This document shows, piece by piece, positions 28,257 to 37,529 of a stretch of DNA of 64,000 bases (its first letter is position 1; each line of letters opens with the position of its first letter). Both the position numbers and the translations under genes were made by a program. Below the pieces are notes generated by a model that did not search any database, was not told the origin of the DNA, and saw nothing but the letters and a program-made list of their open reading frames with translations. Source of the stretch: Frateuria_A sp035943815 (lineage in GTDB: Bacteria; Pseudomonadota; Gammaproteobacteria; Xanthomonadales; Rhodanobacteraceae); NCBI RefSeq assembly GCF_035943815.1, contig NZ_DASZBU010000004.1:1-64000 (forward strand). The letters run 5' to 3'.

Positions 28257-29618
28257 ATGAGCGGCAAGCCAGCTCTCACCAAACTCTTCATCAAGACCCA
28301 CGGTTGCCAGATGAACGAGTACGACTCGGCCAAGATGGCCGACGTGCTCAAGGCGTCCCATGGCATGGAACTGACCCAGGACGAGTCCGAGGCGGACGTC
28401 ATCCTGATCAACACCTGCTCGATCCGCGAGAAAGCGCAGGAGAAGGTGTTCAGCCAACTCGGCCGCTGGAAGGAGTTCAAGCAGGGCGACAAGCCGGTGC
28501 TGATCGGCGTCGGCGGCTGCGTGGCCAGCCAGGAGGGCGAGGCGATCATCAAACGCGCCCCCTACGTGGACCTGGTGTTCGGCCCGCAGACCCTGCATCG
28601 CCTGCCCGAGCTGATCGAAGCCAAGCGCGAAACCGGCAAGCCGCAGGTGGACATCTCCTTCCCCGAGATCGAGAAGTTCGACAAGCTTCCCGAGCCACGC
28701 GCCGAGGGCCCGACCGCCTTCGTCTCGATCATGGAAGGCTGCTCCAAATACTGCAGCTATTGCGTGGTGCCCTACACCCGCGGCACCGAGATCAGCCGTC
28801 CGTTCGACGACGTGCTGGTCGAAGTGGCGCAGCTGGCCGAACAGGGTGTGCGCGAGGTCACCCTGCTGGGCCAGAACGTCAACGCCTACCAGGGCCCGAT
28901 GCACGACGGCGGCACCGCGGACCTGGCCGTGCTGATCCATGCCATCGCCCAGATCGAATCGATCGGCCGCATCCGCTTCACCACCTCGCATCCGCTGGAG
29001 TTCTCCGACTCGCTGATCGAGGCCTACGCCAGCTGCGGCAAGCTCGCCAATTTCCTGCATCTGCCGGTGCAGGCCGGCTCCGACCGCATCCTCGCGGCCA
29101 TGAAGCGCGGCTACACCACGCTGGAGTTCAAGCAGAAGATCCGCAAGCTGCGCGCGGTGCGGCCGGACATCTGCCTGAGCTCCGACTTCATCGTCGGCTT
29201 CCCTGGCGAAACCGAAGAGGATTTCGAGAAGACCATGAAGTTGATCGAGGACGTCGGCTTCGACCAGAGCTTTTCCTTCATCTTCTCCGCCCGCCCCGGC
29301 ACGCCGGCGGCCAACCTGGCCGACGACACGCCCACCGAGGTCAAGCACGCCCGCCTGTCGCGGCTGCAGGCCAGGCTCAACGACAACGCGCGGGCGATCA
29401 ACGAGTCGATGGTGGGCACCGTGCAGCGCGTCTTGGTGGAAAAGCCCAGCCGCAAGAATCCCGACGAGCTCACCGGCCGGACCGAGAACATGCGGTTCGT
29501 GAACTTCCCCGGGAACGCGCGGCTGATCGGCCAGTTCGTCGACGTTGAGATCACCGCGGCCATGAGCAACTCGCTGCGCGGGCGGGTGCATCTGGCCGAA
29601 GAAGCAGCTCTCGCCTGA
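28257..29618 (+). CDS. miaB: tRNA-2-methylthio-N6-dimethylallyladenosine synthase
   Basis: MiaB is a radical-SAM methylthiotransferase that modifies A37 of tRNAs reading UNN codons. 453 aa: an N-terminal domain with cluster Cys17, Cys54 and Cys88, the radical-SAM CxxxCxxC (Cys162, 166, 169 in CSKYCSYC), and a C-terminal TRAM domain. It opens the conserved miaB-phoH-ybeY-corC block. The REP-like repeats at 29.6-29.7 kb separate it from phoH. Confidence 0.98.
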   Translation: MSGKPALTKLFIKTHGCQMNEYDSAKMADVLKASHGMELTQDESEADVILINTCSIREKAQEKVFSQLGRWKEFKQGDKPVLIGVGGCVASQEGEAIIKRAPYVDLVFGPQTLHRLPELIEAKRETGKPQVDISFPEIEKFDKLPEPRAEGPTAFVSIMEGCSKYCSYCVVPYTRGTEISRPFDDVLVEVAQLAEQGVREVTLLGQNVNAYQGPMHDGGTADLAVLIHAIAQIESIGRIRFTTSHPLEFSDSLIEAYASCGKLANFLHLPVQAGSDRILAAMKRGYTTLEFKQKIRKLRAVRPDICLSSDFIVGFPGETEEDFEKTMKLIEDVGFDQSFSFIFSARPGTPAANLADDTPTEVKHARLSRLQARLNDNARAINESMVGTVQRVLVEKPSRKNPDELTGRTENMRFVNFPGNARLIGQFVDVEITAAMSNSLRGRVHLAEEAALA

Positions 29619-29624
29619 TCCCGA

Positions 29625-29742
29625 AGCCCTCTCCCCCGGGAGAAGGGGCTGGAGACGGTCCGGCATCCGCGGCAGGCTCCAGGCGAAGCGCTCCGCCCGA
29701 ACCCTCATCCGCCTCTCGGCACCTTCTCCCAGAGGGAGAAGG
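29625..29742. repeat. Pair of REP-like palindromes between miaB and phoH
   Basis: The first palindrome, 29625-29650, pairs AGCCC.TCTCCC with GGGAGA.GGGGCT. The second, 29722-29742, is CCTTCTCCC-AGA-GGGAGAAGG, a perfect 9-bp dyad. The 70 bases between are GC-rich. The second carries the GGCACCTTCTCC core also seen in the element at 3005-3107. Confidence 0.8.
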
Positions 29743-29770
29743 ATTCACTCTCAAGCATTGCGCCCATCCC

Positions 29771-30784
29771 ATGACCAACGGCCTCAACGAACGCGACTTC
29801 GCCCTCGACCCGGAAGACAACGCCCGGCTCGCCAATCTGTGCGGCCCGTTCGACGAGCACCTGCGGCAGGTGGAACTGCGGCTGGGAGTGGAGATCGACC
29901 ACCGCGGCAACCTGTTCAAGGTGATCGGCGAAGATGCGCCGGCGCGCGCGGGCGAGAGGGTGCTGCGTGCGCTCTATGCCGCTACCGAAAAAGAAACGCT
30001 GACCGGCGCGCAGATCAACCTGCACCTGGCCGAATCGGGCATCGACGCGATCACCGAGGAAGCGGCCGAGGGCATGCAGGAAGTGGTGATCAAGGTCAAG
30101 CGTGGCGTGATCAAGGGCCGCGGCCCCAACCAGGCGCGCTACCTGCACGCCATCACCACCCACGACATCAACTTCGGCGTCGGCCCGGCCGGCACTGGCA
30201 AGACCTACCTCGCCGTCGCCAGCGCGGTCGAGGCGCTGGAAGCCAACCGCGTACAGCGCCTGCTGCTGGTGCGCCCGGCGGTGGAGGCCGGCGAGAAGCT
30301 CGGCTTCCTGCCCGGCGACCTTTCGCAGAAGGTGGACCCGTACCTGCGCCCGCTGTACGACGCGCTCTACGAAATGCTCGGCTTCGAGAAGGTGGCCAAG
30401 CTGATCGAGCGCAACGTGATCGAGATCGCCCCCTTGGCCTATATGCGCGGTCGCACGCTCAACGACTCGTACGTGATCCTGGACGAGGCGCAGAACACCA
30501 CCGTCGAGCAGATGAAGATGTTCCTCACCCGCATCGGCTTCGGATCGGTCGCGGTGATCACCGGCGACGTGAGCCAGGTCGACCTGCCGCGGCACGTGCG
30601 CTCGGGCCTGCGCCATGCGGTGGAGGTGCTGCGCGGCGTCAGCGGCATCAGCTTCACCTTCTTCACCTCGCGCGACGTGGTGCGCCATCCGCTGGTGGCC
30701 AAGATCGTGCGCGCCTACGAGGCTTTCGAGCAGGCGGGGAGCGGCGAACAGGGCGTTGGAAACGTCAAGGGCGGCGCGGCGTGA
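29771..30784 (+). CDS. ybeZ: PhoH-like ATPase (YbeZ)
   Basis: 337 aa, P-loop NTPase of the PhoH family. Walker A GPAGTGKT is at 138-145, Walker B VILDEAQN, with an N-terminal KH-like region. YbeZ partners with YbeY in rRNA maturation in E. coli, and the genes overlap here by GTGA, which supports that pairing. The last dozen residues are low-complexity (GSGEQGVGNVKGG). Confidence 0.95.
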   Translation: MTNGLNERDFALDPEDNARLANLCGPFDEHLRQVELRLGVEIDHRGNLFKVIGEDAPARAGERVLRALYAATEKETLTGAQINLHLAESGIDAITEEAAEGMQEVVIKVKRGVIKGRGPNQARYLHAITTHDINFGVGPAGTGKTYLAVASAVEALEANRVQRLLLVRPAVEAGEKLGFLPGDLSQKVDPYLRPLYDALYEMLGFEKVAKLIERNVIEIAPLAYMRGRTLNDSYVILDEAQNTTVEQMKMFLTRIGFGSVAVITGDVSQVDLPRHVRSGLRHAVEVLRGVSGISFTFFTSRDVVRHPLVAKIVRAYEAFEQAGSGEQGVGNVKGGAA

Positions 30785-31302
30785 GCGCCAAGGCTGCCCC
30801 ACGGAATTCCCGTCCGGCTGCCAATCCACCCGCTGGCGCGACCGCGCCAGCCCCCCTGCTTTCGGTGAGCTATGCGGTCCCCCGCGCGGGCATTCCTGCA
30901 CCGGCCAGCTTCCGCCAGTGGGTGGCGGCGGCGCTGTGGGGTGCCCGGCGGCGCAAGCCAGCCGAGATCGGGATCCGCGTCGTTGGCGCCCAGGAGGGCC
31001 AGGCGCTCAACCGCGACTACCGCGGCAAAGACTACGCCACCAATGTGCTCTCCTTCCCTGCCGAACTGCCGCCCGGTGTAAACATCCCGCTGATCGGCGA
31101 CCTGGCCATCTGCGCGCCGGTAGTCGCCCGCGAAGCGATCGAACAGCACAAGGCGCCGCGCGCCCATTGGGCTCATCTGACCGTCCACGGCACTTTGCAC
31201 CTGCTCGGCTACGACCACATCGAAGACGCCGAGGCCGAAGCCATGGAAACCCTGGAAACCCGGATCCTGGCCAGCCTGGGCATCGCCGACCCCTACGCCT
31301 GA
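30781..31302 (+). CDS. ybeY: Endoribonuclease/rRNA maturation factor YbeY
   Basis: A 173-aa metalloprotein with the zinc motif HGTLHLLGYDH (His136, His140, His146). It acts in 16S rRNA 3'-end maturation and ribosome quality control. A GTG at 30781 is the likely start, overlapping the phoH stop. This gives a Pro/Ala-rich N-terminal extension of about 25 residues before the usual beginning near LLSVSYAVPRAG. Confidence 0.93.
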   Translation: MSAKAAPRNSRPAANPPAGATAPAPLLSVSYAVPRAGIPAPASFRQWVAAALWGARRRKPAEIGIRVVGAQEGQALNRDYRGKDYATNVLSFPAELPPGVNIPLIGDLAICAPVVAREAIEQHKAPRAHWAHLTVHGTLHLLGYDHIEDAEAEAMETLETRILASLGIADPYA

Positions 31303-31432
31303 GCGCCGAGGCCCTCTCTCCTGCGTGAAGAGAGCTCCGAAGCCGGCACTACTGCCCTGTGCCCTGAATCACCACGCTTTTTCCGCTAGAATCCGGCTTT
31401 CCGCCCGTCTGCGGGCGCCCCCACCCGAGTTG

Positions 31433-32287
31433 ATGAACGACGACCCCGGCAGTACGAACGGCCCGGCCCCCCACCGCTCCTGGTGGGACCGCCTGGGCCA
31501 TCTGTTTTCCGGCGAGCCGCGCAATCGCGACGAGCTGATCGAGGAATTGCGCGCCGCCCAGGTCAATGGCCTGCTGTCCAACGACACCCTCACCATGGTG
31601 GAGGGCGCGCTCAAGGTCACCGAGCTCAGCGTCGACGATGTAATGGTGCCGCGCGCGCAGATCGTGATGATCCCCGCCGACGCTTCGCTGCACGAAATCC
31701 TGGCCAAGGTGGTCGAATCCGGCCATTCGCGTTTTCCCGTGCATGGCGAAGACAAGGACGAGATCGTCGGCATCCTGCTCGCCAAGGACCTGCTCAAGTA
31801 CTTCGGCGATGGCGAGGGATTCGACCTCGGGCTGCTGCTGCGGCCGGCGGTGCTGATCCCCGAATCCATGCGGCTGAACGTGCTGCTGGCCGAGTTCCGT
31901 CGCTCGCGCAACCATATGGCGTTGGTGGTGGACGAGTACGGCGGCGTCGCCGGCCTCGTCACCATCGAGGATGTGCTCGAACAGATCGTCGGCGAGATCG
32001 ACGACGAGCACGACGACGAGGACGAGCCCAGCCTGATGCACGCGCTGCCCGGCGGCGACTGGTTGGTCAGCGCCCTTACCCCCATCGCCGACTTCAACGA
32101 GCAGGCCGGTGCCAGCTTCTCCGACGAGGAATTCGATACCGTTGGCGGCATGGCCACGGCGGAATTCGGCCACCTGCCGGAGGTCGGCGAGGAGGTGGTG
32201 TTCGGCGGGTTCCTGTTCATCGTCACCGCGGCCGACGACAGGCGCGTGCAGCAGTTTCGCGTGAACCGGCAGGCTACCGATGCCTGA
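31433..32287 (+). CDS. corC: CorC/YbeX-type CBS-domain protein
   Basis: 284 aa with two CBS domains (VMVPRAQIVMIPADASLHEIL, and VDEYGGVAGLVTIEDVLEQIVGEI) and a C-terminal CorC/HlyC domain (FDTVGGMATAEFGHLPEVGEEV). YbeX/CorC is tied to Mg/Co efflux and, in E. coli, to ribosome metabolism with YbeYZ. The start at 31433 gives the usual N-terminus; the in-frame ATG at 31325 adds unrelated sequence. lnt commonly comes next but does not here. Confidence 0.94.
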   Translation: MNDDPGSTNGPAPHRSWWDRLGHLFSGEPRNRDELIEELRAAQVNGLLSNDTLTMVEGALKVTELSVDDVMVPRAQIVMIPADASLHEILAKVVESGHSRFPVHGEDKDEIVGILLAKDLLKYFGDGEGFDLGLLLRPAVLIPESMRLNVLLAEFRRSRNHMALVVDEYGGVAGLVTIEDVLEQIVGEIDDEHDDEDEPSLMHALPGGDWLVSALTPIADFNEQAGASFSDEEFDTVGGMATAEFGHLPEVGEEVVFGGFLFIVTAADDRRVQQFRVNRQATDA

Positions 32288-32407
32288 GGCATTCCCGGCA
32301 GCCCCGACTGCTCCCGTCCAGCAGCTTTCTGGCGGCTGGAAGCATCCGGAACAAGCGATGACCCGCTCCCTCGTCGGCTTGCTCGGGACCCGCGGAGAGC
32401 GAACCGC

Positions 32408-33625
32408 GTGACTACAAGGCTCTGGCAAGTCTGCCTGGCGTTGCTGCTGGCGGCGGTGCTGTGCCCCGCCCGCGCGGGCGTTGCCAATGCGCCCGGCGCG
32501 AACCTCGAGGTCTCGCTGATCACCTACGGCCCGGGCGACACCTACTGGGAGCGCTTCGGCCACGACGCCATCGAACTGCGCGACACGGTCAGCGGCCAGG
32601 CGGTCAACTTCAATTACGGCGTGTTCGACTTCGACGAGCGCGGCTTCCTGCTCAATTTCGCACGCGGCCGCATGCATTACCTGATGGATGCCGAGCCGAC
32701 CGGGTTGGACGAGAGCTGGTACGTGCAGGCGGGCCGGTCCGTCACCCGCCAGCGTTTGGCGCTCACGCCTGCACAGGCCGCCGCGCTGCGCGACTTCCTG
32801 CTGTGGAACCTGCGCCCGGAAAACGCTCGCTACGACTACGACTACTACGTCGACAACTGCACCACCCGCGTGCGCGACGCGCTCGACCGCGCGCTCGGCG
32901 GTTTGCTCGAAGCCCGGCTCACCGCACGTCCCGGCGGCATGACCTACCGCCAGCAAACCGTCCGCCTGATGAGCGCCCAGCCATGGCTGATGCTGCTACT
33001 CGACCTCGGGCTCGGTCCGTATGCCGACCGGCCGCTCAACGCCTGGCAGGAAAGCTTCCTGCCGGACGTGCTCGAGCGCGAACTGGCGGCAGTGCGCGTC
33101 GGCAATGCCGGGAGTACGCGCCCACTGGTGACCGCCACCGAGCTGCTCGCCCCCAACCGCCTCGACACGCCGCCCGCCACGGCGCCGGATTTGCGCCTAC
33201 CCATGGCATGGGCAGGTCTGGCGCTCGCCGTCGCGTTACTCCTGGCACGCCGCTTCTGGCCCATCGGCTTCGCTCTGCTCGGCACCCTCTATCTGGTCTT
33301 GGCGATGGTGGTCGGCATCGGCCTGCTCGTGCTCTGGCTGCTGACCACCCACCACGCCGCCTGGGCGAACGCCAACCTGCTGCTGTTCAACCCGCTCGCG
33401 CTCGCCCTGCTGCCATCCGCATGGCGTGCACGCCGCGGCCCGCCCACTTCGCAACTGGCCAACGCCATCATGGCGATACAGCTGCTGGCCCTGCTGGCAG
33501 CCGCCCTGCTGCACATGCTCCCTGGCACCGTGCAACAGAACCAGCCATGGCTGCTGTTCGCCATGCCGATATGGGTCGCCATGGCGTGGTCGCTGCGCCG
33601 ATTAACGCGTGCTAGCGAGCCATAA
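32408..33625 (+). CDS. DUF4105 (Lnb N-terminal domain) membrane protein
   Basis: 405 aa from a GTG start. A signal peptide (about 1-23) leads to a periplasmic DUF4105 domain with conserved-looking His52-Asp53 (ERFGHDAIEL) and Cys151 (YVDNCTTRVRD), followed by about five C-terminal membrane helices from residue 265 on. Pfam now names this domain after Lnb, a lipoprotein N-acyltransferase of Bacteroidota that acts in place of Lnt. The gene sits directly after corC, the common position of lnt, which supports the same role; that is inference. Confidence 0.8.
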   Translation: MTTRLWQVCLALLLAAVLCPARAGVANAPGANLEVSLITYGPGDTYWERFGHDAIELRDTVSGQAVNFNYGVFDFDERGFLLNFARGRMHYLMDAEPTGLDESWYVQAGRSVTRQRLALTPAQAAALRDFLLWNLRPENARYDYDYYVDNCTTRVRDALDRALGGLLEARLTARPGGMTYRQQTVRLMSAQPWLMLLLDLGLGPYADRPLNAWQESFLPDVLERELAAVRVGNAGSTRPLVTATELLAPNRLDTPPATAPDLRLPMAWAGLALAVALLLARRFWPIGFALLGTLYLVLAMVVGIGLLVLWLLTTHHAAWANANLLLFNPLALALLPSAWRARRGPPTSQLANAIMAIQLLALLAAALLHMLPGTVQQNQPWLLFAMPIWVAMAWSLRRLTRASEP

Positions 33626-33713
33626 CTCGCCACGCGCCTGCCAATGCGTCCCGCGCGTACCGTTGCTTCCGGCACGCGTTGCCTAGCGTGAAGCCGCCGA
33701 GCATTATGCCGCG

Positions 33714-34727
33714 ATGACCGCCACTCAACCCTCGTCACCGCGTCCCGCCGCCGACAGCATGGTCGTCAACTGCATCGCCTATCGCGGCGACGGCAGCCGT
33801 ATCGGCGAGACCACCCTCGATGCCATCAGCGACGTGTTGCAGGAGCCGGGCACCTTCGTCTGGGTGGGCTTGCACGAACCGGACGAGGCGCTGTTGCTGA
33901 AGCTTCAGGAAGAGTTCGACCTGCACGACCTGGCGGTGGAGGACGCACACAAGGCGCACCAGCGCACCAAGCTGGAGGCCTATGGGGATTCGCTGTTCCT
34001 GGTGGTGCAGACCGCCCAGCTGGTCGACGGCAACCTCGCCTTCGGCGAAACCCAGATCTTCCTCGGCGCCCGCTACCTGGTAACGGTGCGCCATGGCGCC
34101 TCGCTCTCGTATGCCCCGGCACGGCGTGCCTGCGAGCAGGCGCGCGGACTGATGCGCAACGGCCCAAGCTATGGGCTGTACGGTGTGCTCGACTTCATCG
34201 TCGACAACCTGCTGCCTATCGTGCGCGACTTCCGCGAGGAGCTTCATCAGCTGGAAGCGGACATCTTCGCCGAGACCTTCAAGCGCAGCACCGTGCGGCG
34301 GCTCTACGACATGCAACGCGACCTAATGACCCTGCGCCTGGCGGTGGCGCCGCTGCAGGACATCACCAGCCAGTTGGTGCGGCTGCATCCTCAGCTGATT
34401 CCCGACGAGCTGCGCGTCTACTTCCGCGACGTGTATGACCACGTTTTCCGCGTGAACGAATCGATCAGCGCGATGCGCGAGATGCTTGCCGCAGCGATCA
34501 ACGTCAACCTTTCGCTGGTCACCTTCGGCCAGAACGAAGTGATGAAGCGGTTGGCCGGATACGCCGCGATGCTGGCCGCGCCGACCCTGCTTACCAGTTG
34601 GTACGGCATGAACTTCACGCACATGCCCGAGCTCAACAAGCCATGGGCCTATCCGCTGGTGATCGCACTGGTGATCGGCGTGGTCGGCAGCATCTACGTC
34701 TGGCTCAAGCGAGCGAAGTGGCTATGA
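33714..34727 (+). CDS. corA: CorA-family magnesium/cobalt channel
   Basis: A 337-aa pentameric inner-membrane channel. It has a large cytoplasmic funnel domain with a long helical stretch (about 140-270), then two C-terminal TMs with the selectivity motif GMN (SWYGMNFTHMPE) between them and a basic end (WLKRAKWL). It follows the Lnb-like gene on the same strand and ends at a strong bidirectional terminator. Confidence 0.95.
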   Translation: MTATQPSSPRPAADSMVVNCIAYRGDGSRIGETTLDAISDVLQEPGTFVWVGLHEPDEALLLKLQEEFDLHDLAVEDAHKAHQRTKLEAYGDSLFLVVQTAQLVDGNLAFGETQIFLGARYLVTVRHGASLSYAPARRACEQARGLMRNGPSYGLYGVLDFIVDNLLPIVRDFREELHQLEADIFAETFKRSTVRRLYDMQRDLMTLRLAVAPLQDITSQLVRLHPQLIPDELRVYFRDVYDHVFRVNESISAMREMLAAAINVNLSLVTFGQNEVMKRLAGYAAMLAAPTLLTSWYGMNFTHMPELNKPWAYPLVIALVIGVVGSIYVWLKRAKWL

Positions 34728-34750
34728 GCCGCGATCGACGGTGACAAGGA

Positions 34751-34775
34751 AACGGCGGCCTGGGCCGCCGTTTTG
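34751..34775. terminator. Bidirectional terminator between corA and S9 peptidase
   Basis: AACGGCGGCC and GGCCGCCGTT pair around a 2-base loop with a T-run on the plus side and As on the other. It lies in the 68-bp convergent gap and can serve both genes. Confidence 0.92.
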
Positions 34776-34795
34776 TCATGCATGGCAGGGCGCGT

Positions 34796-36907
34796 TCACT
34801 GCGCTTGCCTGGCCCCGTCCCCGGAGGTCCAGCGCTTGAGCCAGGCATTGACCGTCTCGTGCCACATCACGCTGTTCTGCGGCTTGAGCACCCAGTGGTT
34901 CTCGTCCGGGAAGGTAAGGAACTCGCTGGGAATGCCTCGCCGCTGCAGGGCAGTGAAGGCGCCCAGGCCTTGGGTGATCGGGATGCGGAAGTCCTGACCG
35001 CTGTGGACCACCAGCATCGGCACGCGCCAGTCCTTGACGTGGTTGATCGGGTTGAAGCGCTCGTAGTTCTCGGGATGCTCGAACTGCATGCCCCCGTTCT
35101 CCTTCTCCTCGAACCACAGCTCATCGGTGGCGTAGTACATCATGCGCGCATCGAATACGCCGTCGTGGTCGACCAGGCACTTCCACGGCTGGTTCCACAC
35201 GCCGGCGATCCAATAAGTCATGTAGCCGCCGTAGCTGGCGCCCAGCGCGCAGGCACGGTCGCCATCGAGAAAGTTGTACTTGTCCAGCGCGGCCTTCCAG
35301 CCGGCCTTGAGGTCTTCCAGCGGCTTGCCGCCCCAGTCACCCGAGATCGAATCGGTGAAGGCCTGGCCGTAACCGGTCGAGCCGTGGAAGTTCACCGTGA
35401 CCACGGCGAAGCCCTGCCCCGCGTAGGTCTGCGGGTTCCAGCGGTAGCTCCAGTCGTTGCTCATCGCGCCCTGCGGACCGCCATGGATGATGAAGGCGAC
35501 CGGGTACTTCCTGCCGTGCTTGTAACCGACCGGCTTGACCACGTAGCCCTGCACCGTTTCGTCGTTCCAGCCCTTGAAGGTGAAGAACTCGAAGTCGCCC
35601 ATCCTGGCGTTCTTCAGCCGCTCGGCGTTGAAGTGGGTGACCTGCTTGAGGCCGCGACCACGGGCATCGGCCACATAGAGGTCGACCGGGCGCTGGAGAT
35701 CATCGCGTGCCAGCAGGAGGTGGTCGTTCTGCAACGAGTAGCCTCCGACCGCCCCATCGCTGACCAGCTTGGTGACCTTGCCGCTGGTCGCATCGATGGC
35801 GAACAGAGGATGCTGGCCCTCGTCGTCGGCCGTGGCGTAGAGCGTCTTGCCGTCGGCGCTGAGGGTGAGCGCACCGGCCGAACGGTCCCACTGCGGATCG
35901 AGCTCGCGGGTGGTGCCGCTCTGCAGGTCCATCGCCATGATGGCGAAACGGTCGGCTTCGAAACCGGGCTCCTTCATCGCCAGGTAGTAAAGCGTCTTGC
36001 CGTCGGGCGACGGCACCGGGTTGGCATCCCATGCCTTGTTTGCCTCGGTGAGGTTCTGCGGCGCGGCCGAGCCGTCGGCCGGCACGCGGTAGACGTCGAA
36101 GTTGGTCGACCACGGCTCGCTGGTGCCGGCGATGCGCGCATCGAAATAGACGGTTTGCCCATCGGGTGAGAAGGCAAACTCGCTCTCGTCGCCGAAGGGC
36201 TTGCTGGGAACGTCGCCATCGATGCCCCGGCTGAGCAGCGTGGGCTCGGCCGGCAGCATGCCCGCATCGTCGAAGCGGCCAATGAAAAGCTGGTTGCGCC
36301 GGCCGTTCGCCCAGGCATCCCAGTGACGCACGAACAGCTTGTCGTAGACGGTGCCGGTGGCCTTGTTCTTCTCGCGGCCATCGATGCGCTCCTTGGTGCA
36401 GGCCAGGTCGGCGCAGTCGGTGTACACCTCATAGGAAAGCAGGACGCTCTTGCCGTCCGGCGACAGCTTGTAGCCGCCCAGATCCAGCGCCCCATGGCTG
36501 ACCTGCACCGCCGCCGCATGCCCGGCCAGGTTCGGGCTCCCATCGCCCGCCGCCAGGTCCAGTCGCCACAACTGGGATACGCCATCGGCGGCCGCCACAT
36601 AATAAAGAATATGCCCATCGGGCGCCCAGCGCCCCGACCCGCCCTTCTCGATCACCTTGACCGGCGCACCACCCTTCTTGAGGTCGAGCACGTAGATCGC
36701 GTTGACGCCCTTGTTCGCCGCGTAATCCGTGCTGCGCACGCCAAAAGCCGCGTAGCGACCGTCGGGCGAAAGCTGCGGATCGCTCACCCGGTCCATCATC
36801 ACCAGGTCGCGCACGTTGAACGGGTGCGGCGCGTGGGTTTCCAGGTCTGCGGCGAATGCGGGCGCGGCGAGCAGGCCGAGTGCGAGCACGGCGAACAGCG
36901 GCTTCAT
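34796..36907 (-). CDS. Secreted S9 prolyl-oligopeptidase-family peptidase
   Basis: 703 aa with a signal peptide (MKPLFAVLALGLLAAPAFA). The first half is a beta-propeller with TolB-like repeats (SPDGRYAAFGV, LSADGKTLYATADDE). The C-terminal alpha/beta-hydrolase has GASYGGYM (nucleophile Ser about 558), an Asp in HSGQDFRIPITQG and His in PDENHWV. Such dipeptidyl-aminopeptidase or acylaminoacyl-peptidase enzymes digest peptides in the periplasm. It is divergent from pilA1 and has no evident link to the pilus. Confidence 0.93.
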   Translation of the reverse strand: MKPLFAVLALGLLAAPAFAADLETHAPHPFNVRDLVMMDRVSDPQLSPDGRYAAFGVRSTDYAANKGVNAIYVLDLKKGGAPVKVIEKGGSGRWAPDGHILYYVAAADGVSQLWRLDLAAGDGSPNLAGHAAAVQVSHGALDLGGYKLSPDGKSVLLSYEVYTDCADLACTKERIDGREKNKATGTVYDKLFVRHWDAWANGRRNQLFIGRFDDAGMLPAEPTLLSRGIDGDVPSKPFGDESEFAFSPDGQTVYFDARIAGTSEPWSTNFDVYRVPADGSAAPQNLTEANKAWDANPVPSPDGKTLYYLAMKEPGFEADRFAIMAMDLQSGTTRELDPQWDRSAGALTLSADGKTLYATADDEGQHPLFAIDATSGKVTKLVSDGAVGGYSLQNDHLLLARDDLQRPVDLYVADARGRGLKQVTHFNAERLKNARMGDFEFFTFKGWNDETVQGYVVKPVGYKHGRKYPVAFIIHGGPQGAMSNDWSYRWNPQTYAGQGFAVVTVNFHGSTGYGQAFTDSISGDWGGKPLEDLKAGWKAALDKYNFLDGDRACALGASYGGYMTYWIAGVWNQPWKCLVDHDGVFDARMMYYATDELWFEEKENGGMQFEHPENYERFNPINHVKDWRVPMLVVHSGQDFRIPITQGLGAFTALQRRGIPSEFLTFPDENHWVLKPQNSVMWHETVNAWLKRWTSGDGARQAQ

Positions 36908-37039
36908 GAGGCGATCCCCTATGGTTGATCAGCGGGTCACGGTACGGGCAGGCGCTTGGCTACGCAAGGAAGCATCTATCGCCGCGACCGGCAACAGCTC
37001 ACTGCTGCGTGCGGTGGGTCACAAGCGGCCAGGGCAGTT

Positions 37040-37055
37040 TGGTACGAAATCTGCC
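37040..37055 (+). promoter_or_regulatory. Sigma-54 -24/-12 element upstream of pilA1
   Basis: TGGTACGAAATCTGCC keeps the invariant GG-N10-GC spacing of RpoN promoters. It ends 30 bp before the pilA1 start. pilA transcription depends on RpoN and PilR in Pseudomonas and Xanthomonas. Confidence 0.65.
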
Positions 37056-37085
37056 TCTTACTGGCGTCTACCAGGGGAATCCACC

Positions 37086-37529
37086 ATGCACCGCACGCAA
37101 GCCGTACGAGGCTTCACCTTGATCGAACTGATGATCGTCGTTGCGATCATCGCCATCCTGGCCGCCATCGCCATCCCGGCGTACCAGGACTACACCATTC
37201 GGGCGCAGGTGACGGAGGGCATGAGCCTCTCTACCGGGGCCAAGGCGGCGGTGTGGGACTTCGTGTCGAACACCGGCCGGTTCCCGCCCAACAACCAATC
37301 TGCCGGGCTCGCCAATATCTCTTCGATCAATGGCACTTATGTTTCCGGGGTCGACGTTACGGGAGGCAAGATTCGCGTGGCATTCGCAGGCCCAAAGGCA
37401 AACGACTCCATTCGCGCGTCTGAGTTGGTTCTCTCGCCCGTGACGCATGTGGGGAGCATCACCTGGACGTGTGGGGGCGGGGGAACGACGCTGAAGGCAA
37501 AGTACCTGCCATCGTCCTGCCGGACGTGA
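37086..37529 (+). CDS. pilA: Type IV major pilin PilA, first copy
   Basis: 147 aa. The prepilin leader MHRTQAVRG is cut before FTLIELMIVVAIIAILAAIA, with Glu5 of the mature chain present. The C-terminal disulphide loop is bounded by the Cys in ITWTC and the Cys in LPSSC, a short D-region. The alpha-beta loop is rich in Ser, Thr and Asn, offering possible glycosylation sites. The N-terminal half closely matches pilA2 downstream. A sigma-54-like element lies upstream. Confidence 0.95.
   Translation: MHRTQAVRGFTLIELMIVVAIIAILAAIAIPAYQDYTIRAQVTEGMSLSTGAKAAVWDFVSNTGRFPPNNQSAGLANISSINGTYVSGVDVTGGKIRVAFAGPKANDSIRASELVLSPVTHVGSITWTCGGGGTTLKAKYLPSSCRT

Noticed and set aside
28017..29708. Long upstream extension of the lytic transglycosylase frame across miaB
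   Set aside because: The extension is the antisense of miaB. The protein makes sense only from the ATG at 28016, which is followed by a signal peptide.
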